From the NCBI RefSeq assembly GCF_003837865.1, contig NZ_RQIS01000005.1, positions 275,136 through 339,135 on the forward strand: 64,000 nt of DNA. The letters are read 5' to 3'. Positions 16,466 to 27,391 of this stretch are shown piece after piece. Within the stretch, counting starts at the first letter, position 1. Each line of letters opens with the position of its first letter. The notes below the pieces were generated by a model that was not told where the DNA came from, ran no database searches, and worked only from the letters and a program-made list of their open reading frames with translations. The stretch comes from Paraburkholderia dinghuensis (GTDB lineage Bacteria > Pseudomonadota > Gammaproteobacteria > Burkholderiales > Burkholderiaceae). Both the position numbers and the translations under genes were made by a program.

Positions 16466-19400
16466 ATGAATCCTTCCCGCGTTTTTATCCTGCGGCCGGT
16501 CGGCACTGCCTTGCTGATGGCCGCGATCATGCTGGTCGGCCTCGTCGCGCTGCGTTTCTTGCCGCTGTCGGCCCTGCCCGAAGTGGACTACCCGACCATC
16601 CAGGTCCAGACCTTCTACCCGGGTGCGAGCCCGGACGTGATGACGTCGGCGGTGACCGCGCCGCTCGAACGCCAGTTCGGGCAGATGCCGTCGCTCAACC
16701 AGATGTCGTCGCAGAGTTCGGCGGGCTCGTCGGTGATCACGCTGCAGTTCAGCCTCGATCTGCCGCTCGACATCGCCGAACAGGAAGTGCAGGCCGCGAT
16801 CAACGCAGCCGGCAACCTGCTGCCCTCCGACCTGCCCGCGCCGCCGATCTACGCGAAAGTGAATCCGGCCGACGCGCCGATCCTCACGCTCGCGATCACG
16901 TCGAAGACGCTGCCGCTCACGCAGATCCAGGATCTCGCGGACACGCGCCTCGCGCAGAAGATCTCGCAGGTGGCGGGCGTCGGTCTCGTGAGTCTCTCGG
17001 GTGGGCAGCGGCCCGCCGTGCGCATCCAGGCGAATCCGCGCGCGCTCGCGGCCTACGGGCTGAATATCGATGATCTGCGCACGACCATCTCGAACCTGAA
17101 CGTCAACACGCCGAAGGGCAACTTCGACGGTCCGACACGCTCGTACACGATCAACGCAAACGACCAGCTGACCGACGCGAACGCCTACCAGAGCGCCGTG
17201 GTGGCCTATCGCAACGGCCGTCCGGTCATGCTCACGGACGTCGCGAACATCGTGCAGGGCGCCGAAAACACGAAGCTCGGCGCGTGGGTGGACGGCACGC
17301 CGGCGATCATCCTGAACGTGCAGCGCCAGCCGGGCGCGAACGTGATCCAGGTCGTGGACAACATCAAGGCGATCTTGCCGCAACTGCAGGAATCGCTGCC
17401 CTCGGCGCTCGACGTGCAGATCGTCACGGACCGCACGACGACCATTCGCGCCTCGGTGCGTGACGTCCAGTTCGAACTGCTGCTGTCGGTGGTGCTGGTC
17501 GTACTCGTGATGTACCTGTTCCTCGCGAACGTCTATGCCACGATAATTCCGAGCCTCTCGGTGCCGCTCTCGCTGATCGGCACGCTCGCCGTGATGTACC
17601 TGTGCGGCTTCTCGCTCGACAACCTCTCGCTCATGGCGCTCACGATCGCGACGGGCTTCGTCGTCGACGACGCCATCGTGATGATCGAAAACATCTCGCG
17701 CTACGTCGAGGACGGCGACAGCCCGCTCGAAGCGGCGCTCAAGGGTTCGAAGCAGATCGGCTTCACGATCATCTCGCTCACGGTTTCGCTGATCGCGGTG
17801 CTGATTCCGCTGCTCTTCATGGGCGACGTGGTGGGTCGGCTCTTCCACGAATTCGCGATCACGCTTGCGGTGACGATCGTGATTTCGGCCGTGGTTTCGC
17901 TCACGCTCGTGCCGATGATGTGCGCGAAGATGCTGCGCCACACGCCGCCCCCCGAAAGCCACCGCTTCGAAGCGCGCGTCCACCAGTTCTTCGAATACGT
18001 GATCGACCGCTATGGCGTAGCGCTCCAGTGGGTGCTGAATCATCAGCGCCTCACCATGCTCGTATTCCTCGCGACGCTCGTGCTCACGGGCCTGCTCTAC
18101 GTGGTCGTGCCGAAAGGCTTCTTCCCCGTGCAGGACACCGGCGTGATCCAGGCGATCACACAAGCGCCGCAGTCGGTGTCGTATGGATCGATGGCCGACC
18201 GGCAACAGGCGCTCGCCGCGGAAATCCTGAAGAACGAGAACGTCGAAAGCCTGACCTCGTTCATCGGCGTGGACGGCACGAATATCACGCTGAACAGCGG
18301 CCGCATGCTGATCAACCTGAAGCCGCGCGACGATCGCGACGCGTCGGCGAGCGAGATCATCCGCGAGCTGCAGAAGAACGTCGCGCACATTCCCGGCGCG
18401 ACGCTTTACATGCAGCCCGTGCAGGACCTCACGATCGATTCGACGGTGAGCCCGACGCAGTATCAGTTCATGCTCACGACGCCGAACATCCAGGACTTCA
18501 CCACGTGGGTGCCGAAGCTCGTGCACCGGCTCGAACAGGTGCCCGAACTCGCCGACGTCGCGACCGACCTGCAGGACCAGGGCCAGTCGGTATTCGTCGA
18601 GATCGACCGCGCGAGCGCGGCGCGCTACGGCATCACGCCCGCGACCGTCGACAACGCGCTCTACGACGCGTTCGGCCAGCGCATCATTTCGACGATCTTC
18701 ACGCAGTCGAACCAGTACCGCGTGATCCTCGAAGCCGATCCGCAACTACAGCACTACACCGACGCGCTGAACGCGATCTACCTGCCCTCCTCGACCTCGA
18801 CGTCGGGCCAGGTGCCGCTTTCGGCCATCGCGAAGTTCCATGAGCGTCCCGCGCCGCTGCTCGTCACGCACCTCTCGCAATTCCCGGCCACGACCATCTC
18901 CTTCAACCTCGCACCCGGCGCCTCGCTCGGCGCGGCGGTGAAGGCGATCGAGCAGGCGGAGAAGGAAGTCGGGTTGCCGGCGTCGTTCCAGACGCGCTTC
19001 CAGGGCGCGGCGCTCGCGTTCCAGGCGTCGCTCTCGAATGAGCTTTTCCTGATCCTCGCGGCCATCGTGACGATGTACATCGTGCTCGGCGTGCTCTACG
19101 AGAGCTTTATCCACCCGATCACGATTCTCTCGACGCTGCCATCGGCCGGCGTCGGTGCGTTGCTCGCTCTGATCCTGACCGGCCACGATCTCGACATCAT
19201 CGGCATCATCGGCATCGTGCTGCTCATCGGCATCGTCAAGAAGAACGCGATCATGATGATCGACTTCGCGCTCGAAGCCGAGCGTCAGGAAGGCAAGCCG
19301 CCGCGCGAGGCGATCTATCAGGCGTGTCTGTTGCGCTTCCGCCCGATCATGATGACGACGATGGCGGCGCTCCTCGGCGCCCTGCCGCTCATTCTCGGCA

Positions 19401-19597
19401 GCGGCGCAGGCTCGGAGTTGCGCCGGCCCCTCGGCATCGCGATTGCCGGCGGCCTGATCGTGAGCCAAGCGCTCACGCTCTTCACGACGCCCGTGATCTA
19501 CCTCGCGTTCGACTCGATCGCGCAGCGCGTGAGGAAGCGCTTCGGCGGCGGTTCGCCCACGTCCGGCGCGGCACCGACCCCCGACGCGGAGCAATGA
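16466..19597 (+). CDS. mdtB: RND efflux pump subunit MdtB
   Basis: A 1043-residue inner-membrane RND transporter, close to the usual 1040 residues. The N terminus ([20 protein letters not shown]), the first helix, the large periplasmic loops and the twelve-helix layout match the MdtB/MdtC branch. The membrane signature [13 protein letters not shown] in helix 4 carries the proton-relay acidic pair. A short linker ([16 protein letters not shown]) occupies the place where MdtC has a long insertion. The E. coli pair exports bile salts, novobiocin and other compounds as a B2C heterotrimer. Second gene of mdtABC. Confidence 0.94.
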   Translation: MNPSRVFILRPVGTALLMAAIMLVGLVALRFLPLSALPEVDYPTIQVQTFYPGASPDVMTSAVTAPLERQFGQMPSLNQMSSQSSAGSSVITLQFSLDLPLDIAEQEVQAAINAAGNLLPSDLPAPPIYAKVNPADAPILTLAITSKTLPLTQIQDLADTRLAQKISQVAGVGLVSLSGGQRPAVRIQANPRALAAYGLNIDDLRTTISNLNVNTPKGNFDGPTRSYTINANDQLTDANAYQSAVVAYRNGRPVMLTDVANIVQGAENTKLGAWVDGTPAIILNVQRQPGANVIQVVDNIKAILPQLQESLPSALDVQIVTDRTTTIRASVRDVQFELLLSVVLVVLVMYLFLANVYATIIPSLSVPLSLIGTLAVMYLCGFSLDNLSLMALTIATGFVVDDAIVMIENISRYVEDGDSPLEAALKGSKQIGFTIISLTVSLIAVLIPLLFMGDVVGRLFHEFAITLAVTIVISAVVSLTLVPMMCAKMLRHTPPPESHRFEARVHQFFEYVIDRYGVALQWVLNHQRLTMLVFLATLVLTGLLYVVVPKGFFPVQDTGVIQAITQAPQSVSYGSMADRQQALAAEILKNENVESLTSFIGVDGTNITLNSGRMLINLKPRDDRDASASEIIRELQKNVAHIPGATLYMQPVQDLTIDSTVSPTQYQFMLTTPNIQDFTTWVPKLVHRLEQVPELADVATDLQDQGQSVFVEIDRASAARYGITPATVDNALYDAFGQRIISTIFTQSNQYRVILEADPQLQHYTDALNAIYLPSSTSTSGQVPLSAIAKFHERPAPLLVTHLSQFPATTISFNLAPGASLGAAVKAIEQAEKEVGLPASFQTRFQGAALAFQASLSNELFLILAAIVTMYIVLGVLYESFIHPITILSTLPSAGVGALLALILTGHDLDIIGIIGIVLLIGIVKKNAIMMIDFALEAERQEGKPPREAIYQACLLRFRPIMMTTMAALLGALPLILGSGAGSELRRPLGIAIAGGLIVSQALTLFTTPVIYLAFDSIAQRVRKRFGGGSPTSGAAPTPDAEQ

Positions 19598-19601
19598 CGC
19601 G

Positions 19602-22600
19602 ATGAACCTGTCCCGCCCGTTCATCGCCCGGCCCGTCGCGACGACGCTGCTCGCGCTCGGCATTGCGCTGGCCGGCATCTTCGCGTTCACGAAGCTGCCC
19701 GTCGCGCCCTTGCCGCAGGTGGACTTCCCGACCATCTCCGTGCAGGCCTCGCTGCCCGGCGCGAGCCCCGAGACCGTCGCAACGAGCGTCGCGAGTCCGC
19801 TGGAGCGGCACCTCGGCAGCATCGCCGACGTGAGCGAAATGACCTCGCAGAGTTCGGTCGGCACGACGCGCATCACGCTGCAGTTTGGCTTGAACCGCGA
19901 CATCGACGGCGCCGCGCGCGACGTGCAGGCCGCCATCAACGCGGCGCGCGCAGACCTGCCTTCGAGCCTGCGGCAGAACCCGACGTACCACAAGGTCAAT
20001 CCCGCCGACGCGCCGATCCTGATCCTCGCGCTCACCTCGCCGACGCTTTCGGCGGGCCAGCTCTACGATTCGGCGGCGACGGTGCTGCAACAGTCGCTCT
20101 CGCAGGTGGATGGCGTGGGCGAGGTCGATGTGAGCGGCTCGGCCAATCCCGCCGTGCGCGTCGAACTGGAGCCGCACGCGCTCTTTCACTACGGCATCGG
20201 CCTCGAAGACGTGCGTGCGGCGCTCGCCTCGGCCAACGCGAACAGCCCCAAGGGCGACATCGAATTCGGCCCCCAGCGCTTCCAGCTCTACACCAACGAC
20301 CAGGCGAGCAAGGCGAGCCAGTACAAGGACCTCATCGTCGCCTATCGCAACGGCGCGGGCGTGAAGCTTTCGGACGTGGGCGAAGTGGTCGATTCGGTGG
20401 AGGACCTGCGCAACATCGGCCTCGCGAATGGCAAGCGCTCGGTGCTTGTGATCCTGTATCGCCAGCCGGGCGCGAACATCATCGAGACGGTGGACCGCGT
20501 GATCGCGATGCTGCCGCAACTGAAGGCGTCGCTGCCCGCCGACGTCGACGTGACGCCCGCGTCCGACCGGTCGGTGACGATCCGCGCGTCGCTCAAGGAC
20601 ACCGAACACACGCTCATGATCGCGGTGGCGCTCGTCGTCATGGTCGTATTCCTGTTCCTGCGCAACTGGCGCGCGACGCTCATCCCCAGCGTGGCCGTGC
20701 CGATTTCGATCATCGGCACCTTCGCGGCGATGTATCTGATGGGGTTCTCGCTCGACAACCTCTCGCTGATGGCGCTCACCATCGCGACGGGCTTCGTCGT
20801 GGATGACGCCATCGTCGTACTGGAGAACATCTCGCGTCACATGGAGAACGGCGTGCCACGCAGGCAGGCCGCGCTCCTCGGCGCGCGCGAAGTGGGCTTC
20901 ACGGTGCTATCGATCAGCGTCTCGCTCGTTGCCGTGTTCCTGCCGATTTTGCTGATGGGCGGCATCGTCGGACGGCTTTTCCGCGAGTTCGCGCTCACGC
21001 TGTCGCTTGCGATCGCGGTATCGCTTGCCGTCTCGTTGACGCTCACGCCGATGATGTGCTCGCGCCTGCTCGAAGAGCGGCACGAGAAGAAGGCCGAGGG
21101 CCGCTTCGCACAGTGGCTCGAGCGCGGCTTCATGCGCATGCAGAACGGCTATGAGCGCACGCTCGGCTGGGCGCTCGCGCATCCGTTCCCGGTCCTCCTC
21201 ACGCTGATCGCAACGATTGCGCTGAACGTCGCGCTTTACGTCATCGTGCCGAAGGGCTTCTTTCCGCAGCAAGACACGGGGCGCCTCATCGGCGGCATCC
21301 AGGCCGACCAGTCCACGTCTTTCCAGGCGATGAAGGTGAAGTTCGCGGAAATGATGCGCATCGTGCAGGCGAATCCGGCTGTCGATTCGGTCGCGGGATT
21401 CTCCGGCGGACGCGCCACGAACTCGGGTTTCATGTTCGTCTCGCTCAAGCCGAAGAACGAGCGCAAGCTCTCCGCCGACCAGGTGATCGCGCAACTGCGC
21501 GGCCCGCTTTCGCAGGTCGCGGGCGCGCGCACCTTCCTGCAGTCGGTGCAGGATATCCGGGTGGGCGGCCGGCAGTCGAATGCGCAATACCAGTTCACGC
21601 TGCTCGCCGACAACACGGCAGACCTGTACAAGTGGGGGCCGAAACTCACCGAAGCCTTGCAGGCCCGCCCCGAACTCGCGGACGTGAATTCGGACCAGCA
21701 ACAAGGCGGACTGGAAGCGATGATCAACATCGACCGCGCGAGTGCCGCCCGCCTTGGGATCACACCATCGCAGATCGACAACACGCTCTATGACGCGTTC
21801 GGCCAGCGCCAGGTCTCGACCATTTACAACCCGCTCAACCAGTACCACGTCGTGATGGAAGTCGCGCCGAAGTACTGGCAGAGCCCGGACATGCTCAACG
21901 AGATCTGGGTGAGCAAATCGGGCGGAACGGCGAGCGGCGCGCAGAGCACCAACGCGACCGCGGGCACGGTGAGTGGACCCGCCGCTGGCTCGGCGAGTAG
22001 CGCGACCACAAGCGCGGCGACGACCGCAGCCACCGTCGCCGCCGATTCCGCGCGCAATCTCGCGAACAATTCGATCGCGGCGAGCGGCAAGTCGGGCGCC
22101 TCGTCGGGCTCGGCCGTCTCCACGTCGAAGGAGACGATGGTCCCGCTTTCGGCCATCGCCTCGTTCGGGCCCGGCACGACACCGCTCTCCGTGAATCACC
22201 AGAGCCAGTTCGTCGCTTCGACGATCTCGTTCAACCTTCCGCCAGGCAAGTCGCTCTCAGACGCAACCCGGGTGGTCTACGACACGATGGCCGAGATCGG
22301 CGTGCCCCGGACGATTCACGGTAGTTTCCAGGGCACGGCGCAGGCGTTCCAGCAGTCGCTCGACAACCAGCCGCTCCTGATCCTCGCTGCGCTCGCCGCC
22401 GTGTACATCGTGCTCGGCATTCTCTACGAGAGTTACATCCATCCGCTCACGATCCTCTCGACGCTGCCGTCCGCGGGCGTCGGCGCACTGCTCGCGTTGC
22501 TGCTCTTCAACACCGAATTCAGCATCATCGCGTTGATCGGCGTGATCCTTCTGATCGGCATCGTGAAGAAGAACGCGATCATGATGGTGGACTTCGCCAT

Positions 22601-22898
22601 CGATGCGTCGCGCAAGGGTCTCAATTCACGCGACGCGATTTATCAGGCCTGCCTGCTACGCTTTCGCCCGATCATGATGACCACGTGCGCGGCGCTGCTC
22701 GGCGCGCTGCCGCTCGCGTTCGGGCGCGGTGAAGGCGCGGAACTGCGCGCGCCGCTGGGCATCTCCATCGTGGGCGGGTTGATCGTGAGCCAGATGCTTA
22801 CGCTCTACACCACGCCGGTCGTCTATCTCTACATGGACCGGCTGCGTGTCTGGTGGGAAAAGCGGCGCGGACGCGGCGCCTCTGTGGCGGCACAATAA
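19602..22898 (+). CDS. mdtC: RND efflux pump subunit MdtC, with a low-complexity insertion
   Basis: A 1098-residue RND transporter, about 70 residues longer than E. coli MdtC. It starts [20 protein letters not shown], has the [13 protein letters not shown] proton-relay helix, and ends with the second membrane block ([20 protein letters not shown]). The extra length is an Ala/Ser/Thr/Gly-rich run at about residues 773-843 in the second periplasmic loop, just before [12 protein letters not shown]. The gap from mdtB is 4 bp, so translation is likely coupled. No outer-membrane factor or two-component genes follow, and the next gene is convergent. Confidence 0.94.
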   Translation: MNLSRPFIARPVATTLLALGIALAGIFAFTKLPVAPLPQVDFPTISVQASLPGASPETVATSVASPLERHLGSIADVSEMTSQSSVGTTRITLQFGLNRDIDGAARDVQAAINAARADLPSSLRQNPTYHKVNPADAPILILALTSPTLSAGQLYDSAATVLQQSLSQVDGVGEVDVSGSANPAVRVELEPHALFHYGIGLEDVRAALASANANSPKGDIEFGPQRFQLYTNDQASKASQYKDLIVAYRNGAGVKLSDVGEVVDSVEDLRNIGLANGKRSVLVILYRQPGANIIETVDRVIAMLPQLKASLPADVDVTPASDRSVTIRASLKDTEHTLMIAVALVVMVVFLFLRNWRATLIPSVAVPISIIGTFAAMYLMGFSLDNLSLMALTIATGFVVDDAIVVLENISRHMENGVPRRQAALLGAREVGFTVLSISVSLVAVFLPILLMGGIVGRLFREFALTLSLAIAVSLAVSLTLTPMMCSRLLEERHEKKAEGRFAQWLERGFMRMQNGYERTLGWALAHPFPVLLTLIATIALNVALYVIVPKGFFPQQDTGRLIGGIQADQSTSFQAMKVKFAEMMRIVQANPAVDSVAGFSGGRATNSGFMFVSLKPKNERKLSADQVIAQLRGPLSQVAGARTFLQSVQDIRVGGRQSNAQYQFTLLADNTADLYKWGPKLTEALQARPELADVNSDQQQGGLEAMINIDRASAARLGITPSQIDNTLYDAFGQRQVSTIYNPLNQYHVVMEVAPKYWQSPDMLNEIWVSKSGGTASGAQSTNATAGTVSGPAAGSASSATTSAATTAATVAADSARNLANNSIAASGKSGASSGSAVSTSKETMVPLSAIASFGPGTTPLSVNHQSQFVASTISFNLPPGKSLSDATRVVYDTMAEIGVPRTIHGSFQGTAQAFQQSLDNQPLLILAALAAVYIVLGILYESYIHPLTILSTLPSAGVGALLALLLFNTEFSIIALIGVILLIGIVKKNAIMMVDFAIDASRKGLNSRDAIYQACLLRFRPIMMTTCAALLGALPLAFGRGEGAELRAPLGISIVGGLIVSQMLTLYTTPVVYLYMDRLRVWWEKRRGRGASVAAQ

Positions 22899-23000
22899 AT
22901 GTCCGCGTGACGTGAGCAAGAGCAGCTTCAGGGCTGCCCTTTCCAATGCCGGGATGGGCTGCACTGCGCCTCCACCGCGAGCATGAAACCGCGGGCTCAA

Positions 23001-23033
23001 ACGAAAGCGGCGCGCGGATAATCCGCGCGCCGC
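23001..23033 (-). terminator. Terminator for the peroxiredoxin gene
   Basis: An 11-bp perfect stem (arms 23007-23017 and 23023-23033, loop ATAAT), GC-only, followed leftward by TTTCGTTT. It lies 37 bp past the peroxiredoxin stop. It may also serve mdtC from the other side, but there is no U tract in that direction. Confidence 0.65.
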
Positions 23034-23069
23034 GAAAAAACAGCGTGAGGGCAAGCGCCCCCGCAACGC

Positions 23070-23633
23070 CTACTGCTGCGGATGCTGCGCAGACCACTCC
23101 CTCAATGCACGCAAGGTGTTCTCGACGTGCTGGTCGGGTGCGAGGCTCGTGTATTCATAGATGATCTTGCCGTCCGGCGCGATCACATAGGACACGCGGT
23201 TTGCCATCGCTTCGTGCATCGGCATCGAGGCGTCATAGGCCTTGATGATCTTCGAATCTTCGTCGGCGGCCACCGGGAATTTGCTGCGGCACTCGCTCAC
23301 CGAGAACTTCGTCAGCGTTTCGATGTTGTCGTGCGAGACGCCGATCACCGTGGCGCCCAGTTTCTTGTATTGATCGACGGCATCGGCAAATTCGTGCGCT
23401 TCGATCGTGCAGCCCTTCGTGAAGGCGGCCGGATAGAAGTACAGCACCACCGGTCCCTTCTTCAACTGATCGGCGAGCGAATACGTGTAAGTTTTGCCGC
23501 CGAGCGACGCCTGTGTCGTGAAGTCCGGCGCCGGATCGCCCGGCTTGAGCGTGGCCTCGGCGCCAGGCGCAAACAACCCGAGTCCAGCGCTCACGAGCGC
23601 CGCAGCGCCCATTGCGGTAAATCTGGATTTCAT
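23070..23633 (-). CDS. Secreted peroxiredoxin (AhpC/BCP-like)
   Basis: A 187-residue thiol peroxidase with an N-terminal signal peptide (MKSRFTAMGAAALVSAGLGL, cleavage after AEA near 27), placing it in the periplasm. The active-site motif FYPAAFTKGCTIEAHEF has the peroxidatic Cys75. Cys115 (SVSECRSKFP) may be the resolving partner. The sequence wording (GVSHDNIETLTKF, FPVAADEDSKI) is closest to the BCP/PrxQ group. It reduces peroxides, probably with a thioredoxin-like donor. The start at 23633 has a strong GGAGAGGA site. Single gene with its own terminator. Confidence 0.9.
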   Translation of the reverse strand: MKSRFTAMGAAALVSAGLGLFAPGAEATLKPGDPAPDFTTQASLGGKTYTYSLADQLKKGPVVLYFYPAAFTKGCTIEAHEFADAVDQYKKLGATVIGVSHDNIETLTKFSVSECRSKFPVAADEDSKIIKAYDASMPMHEAMANRVSYVIAPDGKIIYEYTSLAPDQHVENTLRALREWSAQHPQQ

Positions 23634-23800
23634 GTCGATCGTCCTCTCCAAATTTCGCCGGTCTGGCGCGCGGCCCGCGCCATGGCGACCAACGATAGTC
23701 CATTGGATCATACAAATGCGCCGCGCGCAGAACGGCAACCTGCCGCCAGACTGCTTTCAGGCTTGCTTCCAGCCCCTTCGAGGCCTTTCCATTCTGTCCG

Positions 23801-25135
23801 TCAGTTGTCGGCGCAGACCGAGAACCAGGCGCCCGCCCACAGGTTCAGCTCGCCGACGAGTTGTGGCGTGAGCGCCGCGAACGCCCCACCCGCCTCGGTC
23901 GCGATCGCCTGCGCCGCGCCGTGATCGCCGCGCTCGACGCTCAGTGCCACGCGCAGCAGCGTCCCCAGTTCGCCCTCGTGGCCGTCCACCGCACGACTGA
24001 TCGCGGGAGCGAGGCCGAGGCGCTCTAGCGTGTGCGCCGGCGACGAGCCGACCAGCACGTGGACCAGCGAAAAAATACCGGTCATGAACGCAGCATCGGC
24101 GAAATCCGGATCGTTCGGGTACAGGCTGCGGGCCGCGAGTTCCATGAAGTGCGAGCGCGTGCCCGCGAGTTGCACGAGCGGGTCCGAACCCCATGGCAGA
24201 TCGCGGCCACTTGCGTACAGCAATAATTGCGCCCAGCGCGCGATCTGACGCGTGCCCGCCGCGAGCACGGCTTCGCGCAGCGACGATATGGGCCGCGCGG
24301 GCGCGTAGGCACTCGAATTGACGAGCCGCAGCAGCTGCACGACGACACCCGGGTGGCCGCGCAGCTCGCGTTCGAGTTCGGCCACGCCGACGTCGCTCGC
24401 CACTAGCGCAAGCAGCCGCACGAGTGCAATCCGCGACGGGCGCACGGACGGCACGCTCAGCACCTCGGGTCGCGCGAAGAAGTAGCCCTGAAAGAGATCG
24501 AAGCCGAGCGAACGCGCGAACTCGAAGTCTTCGCGCGTCTCGACTTTCTCGGCGATCAGCGTCTTGCCCGCCGCGCGGATCGTCGCCACGAGTTCAGGCA
24601 GTGTGTCGCGTACGGTCTGCAGGAAGTCGATCTTGACGATGTCCGCGCACGGCAGCGCCTTGACCAGGTTGTCGGTCATCGCGCTCACGTCGTCGAGGGC
24701 GATGCGATAGCCATCGCGGCGCAACAGCGCGATACGCGCGCTGACCGCCTCGTCGAATTGAACGTGCTCGAGCACCTCCAGCACGAAGCGGCCGGGGGGC
24801 AACAGATGGATCGTGTCGTCGAACAGCAGTTCGCGGCTGACGTTCACGTAGCCGTAGTGCCGGCCGAGCGCCGCGGGCACGCCGAGCTGCCCCATCGTGC
24901 GCGTCATGACCTGGGCGGTCGCGAGCCGGTCGTCGAGGATGTCTGCGCTGTTGTCCGCCCCGCTGCGAAAGAGCAGCTCGTAGGCGGTGAGCGCGCCGCT
25001 GCGGTCGAGGATCGGCTGACGGCCGAGATAGACGTACGGCTGCCCGGCCAATGCGGGCTGCCGGACGCCCTGGCCGGCGACGCCCTGCGCCGCAATAGCG
25101 GGCGGCCTGCCTGTCGCGGACGATGATTCGGACAT
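23801..25135 (-). CDS. Degenerate EAL plus HDOD signalling protein
   Basis: A 444-residue protein of the YuxH/CdgJ type: an N-terminal EAL domain (about residues 35-235) fused to a C-terminal HDOD domain (about 240-435). The EAL domain is degenerate. EAL reads ELL (AYELLFRS) and the DDFG motif reads DDVS, though VKIDF and LIAEKVET remain, so c-di-GMP hydrolysis is unlikely. Related EAL-HDOD proteins act by protein contacts in motility and biofilm control. The start is uncertain (no strong site at 25135; 25177 is possible). It is divergent from the GGDEF-EAL gene and paralogous to the gene at 28973. Confidence 0.88.
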   Translation of the reverse strand: MSESSSATGRPPAIAAQGVAGQGVRQPALAGQPYVYLGRQPILDRSGALTAYELLFRSGADNSADILDDRLATAQVMTRTMGQLGVPAALGRHYGYVNVSRELLFDDTIHLLPPGRFVLEVLEHVQFDEAVSARIALLRRDGYRIALDDVSAMTDNLVKALPCADIVKIDFLQTVRDTLPELVATIRAAGKTLIAEKVETREDFEFARSLGFDLFQGYFFARPEVLSVPSVRPSRIALVRLLALVASDVGVAELERELRGHPGVVVQLLRLVNSSAYAPARPISSLREAVLAAGTRQIARWAQLLLYASGRDLPWGSDPLVQLAGTRSHFMELAARSLYPNDPDFADAAFMTGIFSLVHVLVGSSPAHTLERLGLAPAISRAVDGHEGELGTLLRVALSVERGDHGAAQAIATEAGGAFAALTPQLVGELNLWAGAWFSVCADN

Positions 25136-25456
25136 GACGGATGACTCGTACAGTTGAAAAGACCCTTCACGCGGCATCCCACGCGGCCGGTTGCTCCGGC
25201 CGCGCACCGCACGCCGCGCGTATCCACCGCGCATGGCGTCCGGCGTTCCGGCCCGCGCAACTTTAACCGAATCCGCGGGCCCGCGGTGCACCACCCTACC
25301 GCCGTATTGCACTGCAACGGTTTTTCACCGGTCGCACTAAAGATTTCTGTCCTTCGGTCGATAACTCGTTCTGATGGGCGGTTTTAGACAGTCCCGGGCT
25401 GCCTGCAAGGCGTGCCGGGGGCGTCCAGCGAACGACACATGCCACGTAAAGGCTGC
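25136..25456. other. 321-bp divergent control region of the c-di-GMP cluster
   Basis: No gene is seen between the EAL-HDOD gene and the GGDEF-EAL gene. It carries the sigma-28-type promoter at 25338-25364. Several GC-rich inverted repeats (e.g. GCGGGCCCGC) lie near 25278. Confidence 0.6.
25338..25364 (+). promoter_or_regulatory. Sigma-28 (FliA) promoter for the GGDEF-EAL gene
   Basis: TAAA at 25338-25341, exactly 15 bases, then GTCGATAA at 25357-25364. The flagellar consensus is TAAA-N15-GCCGATAA, so 11 of 12 fixed positions match with correct spacing. Transcription would start near 25371, ahead of the coding start, and could run through the HDOD gene at 27392. Confidence 0.7.
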
Positions 25457-27352
25457 ATGGAACAAGGGTTGTCAGCGACAGACATGGAAGCGAACAGGAG
25501 CACGGCGTCCCGCCCGGGTTGGGTGCGTACGGTCGTCGACCGCCTTCGCGGGTTCGGCCGGCGCTCCGGCGACAGCCCCGGCGATCCGCTCGCCCACACG
25601 CCCCAAAAGCCGGCGCCCGCCTATCCGGACGCCGTCTCGCACTCGTTCGAGGAGACCGCGAGCGCCGTCGATTTTCTCGTCCACCTGGACCGGAACCTGC
25701 GTTTCCTCTACGTTTCCGATTCGAGCCTGCGTTTCTCGGCCTATCACCGCGAATTCCTGCTCGGCGCCACCCTGCACGACATCGTCGCCCCGGATCACCA
25801 GACGCGCCTCGACGCCCTGTTCGAGCGCGCGGCCATGACGGGGGCCGTCGAGAGCGACACCGTCGATCTCATGAAGGCGCTCACCTACCCGCTCGCCGTC
25901 GAGTTGCGTGTTCAGCGTGCAACCTACGCGGGCAAGGACGGCTTCGCGGTGGCGGGCTTCGACGTGTCGTCGTGGCAACGCGCCGAAGAGCGCCTCACAC
26001 ATGCGCTGCACCACGATCCGCTGACCGGTCTGCCGAACGAGACGGCGCTCGTACCGGCACTCGAGCGGCTCCAGGCCGAAGCCGACCAGCGCGGCGTGCC
26101 GGTGGCGCTCCTCCTGCTCGACCTCGACGACTATCAGCGTGTGAACCGCGCGCTCGGCTACGAGGCGGGCGACGAGCTGCTGCGCGAGACCGCGCGGCGC
26201 CTGAGCCACCTCGCGCTGCAGGGTGAACTGATCGCGCGCACAGGCAGCGACGAATTCGCAATCGTCATCACGCCGCCGGCCAATTCGCCCGCAGGCGCCG
26301 TTCGCGCCGCGGCCGAAGAGCTCGCGCGCCGCCTGCTCACCTCGATCCTGCAGCCCTACACGTTCCGCAATCAGCCGGTCCATCTTTCGGCCAGCATCGG
26401 CATCGCGTTCTATCCGGACGAGCGCTCGGCCGACGGCGAACTCGCGCTCGCGGACACCACACCGCTCATCCGTCGCGCCGACCAGGCGCTGCAGCGTGCG
26501 AAGGCCGCGGGCGGCAATGAGCTGATGCTGCACGTCCCCGACAACGACCCCACCGACGCCCAGCGCCTGAAGCTGGAGTCGGACCTCTACGACGGCGTGC
26601 GCAACGGCGAATTTTCGCTGCACTTCCAGCCCATCACGAGCAGCGCGTCGCGCGGCGTCGTGGGCGTCGAGGCGCTGATCCGCTGGCAGCACCCGCTGCA
26701 CGGGCTGGTTCCGCCATCGACCTTTATCCCACTTGCAGAATCCGTCGGCCTGATTAATTATCTCGGCAACTGGGTGCTGAAGGCCGCCTGCATGCAATTG
26801 ATCCAATGGGACGAACGGGGTATTTCGTTGCAGTACGTGGCGGTCAACGTGTCACCGCAGCAGTTTCGCAACCCGCGCTTCAAGGAAAGCGTGGAAGAGG
26901 CGATCAAGCTGACCGGGGTCGATCCGGGCCGGCTGGTCTTCGAGATCACCGAAAGCCTGCTCATGCAGGACCCGCAGCACGCCAAGACGCTGCTCGAAGA
27001 ACTCACGGCGCTCGGCATTCGCTTCGCGGTCGACGACTTCGGCACCGGCTATTCGAGTCTTGCCTACCTGCAACGCTTTCCGTTGTCGAAACTGAAGATC
27101 GACCGCAGCTTCGTCGAGAACCTGCTAACCTCGCGCAACGATCAGGCGATCGTGAATGCGGTGGTGGGTCTCGCGCGCACGCTCGAACTCGAAATCGTCG
27201 CCGAGGGCGTCGAGACCGAACCGCAGCGCGAACTGCTCACGCAGATGGGCTGCGACCATATACAGGGCTGGCTGGTGTGCAAGGCACTGCCCTCCGAGGA
27301 ACTCGCGCAGCGCTTCGAATCGAGCGCGCTCCACGTCCACGAGGTGCATTGA
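25457..27352 (+). CDS. PAS-GGDEF-EAL cyclic-di-GMP enzyme
   Basis: A 631-residue soluble protein with a PAS-like domain (about residues 60-180), GGDEF (about 190-350) and EAL (about 370-615). The GGDEF signature reads RTGSDEF (residues 261-267), with Ser replacing the second Gly, and there is no RxxD inhibitory site. Cyclase activity is therefore doubtful. The EAL domain keeps all main motifs (EALIR at 405-409, FEITES, DDFGTGYSSL, KIDRSFV, IVAEGVET), so phosphodiesterase activity is expected. The start at 25457 follows AAAGG; others at 25412, 25439 and 25484 are possible. It is under the sigma-28-type promoter and lies 39 bp before the HDOD gene. Confidence 0.92.
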   Translation: MEQGLSATDMEANRSTASRPGWVRTVVDRLRGFGRRSGDSPGDPLAHTPQKPAPAYPDAVSHSFEETASAVDFLVHLDRNLRFLYVSDSSLRFSAYHREFLLGATLHDIVAPDHQTRLDALFERAAMTGAVESDTVDLMKALTYPLAVELRVQRATYAGKDGFAVAGFDVSSWQRAEERLTHALHHDPLTGLPNETALVPALERLQAEADQRGVPVALLLLDLDDYQRVNRALGYEAGDELLRETARRLSHLALQGELIARTGSDEFAIVITPPANSPAGAVRAAAEELARRLLTSILQPYTFRNQPVHLSASIGIAFYPDERSADGELALADTTPLIRRADQALQRAKAAGGNELMLHVPDNDPTDAQRLKLESDLYDGVRNGEFSLHFQPITSSASRGVVGVEALIRWQHPLHGLVPPSTFIPLAESVGLINYLGNWVLKAACMQLIQWDERGISLQYVAVNVSPQQFRNPRFKESVEEAIKLTGVDPGRLVFEITESLLMQDPQHAKTLLEELTALGIRFAVDDFGTGYSSLAYLQRFPLSKLKIDRSFVENLLTSRNDQAIVNAVVGLARTLELEIVAEGVETEPQRELLTQMGCDHIQGWLVCKALPSEELAQRFESSALHVHEVH

Positions 27353-27391
27353 TGGCAGTAACCCAACAGGCAGAGCTTTCGCGGAATTAAC

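Noticed and set aside
15005..18745. A 1246-codon minus-strand open frame covering mdtA and most of mdtB
   Set aside because: It is antisense to clear RND pump genes and has the Arg/His/Asp composition typical of GC-rich shadow frames.
27352..27390. Twelve-codon ORF (MAVTQQAELSRN) overlapping the GGDEF-EAL stop
   Set aside because: Too short and with no ribosome site of its own; more likely spacer before the HDOD gene.
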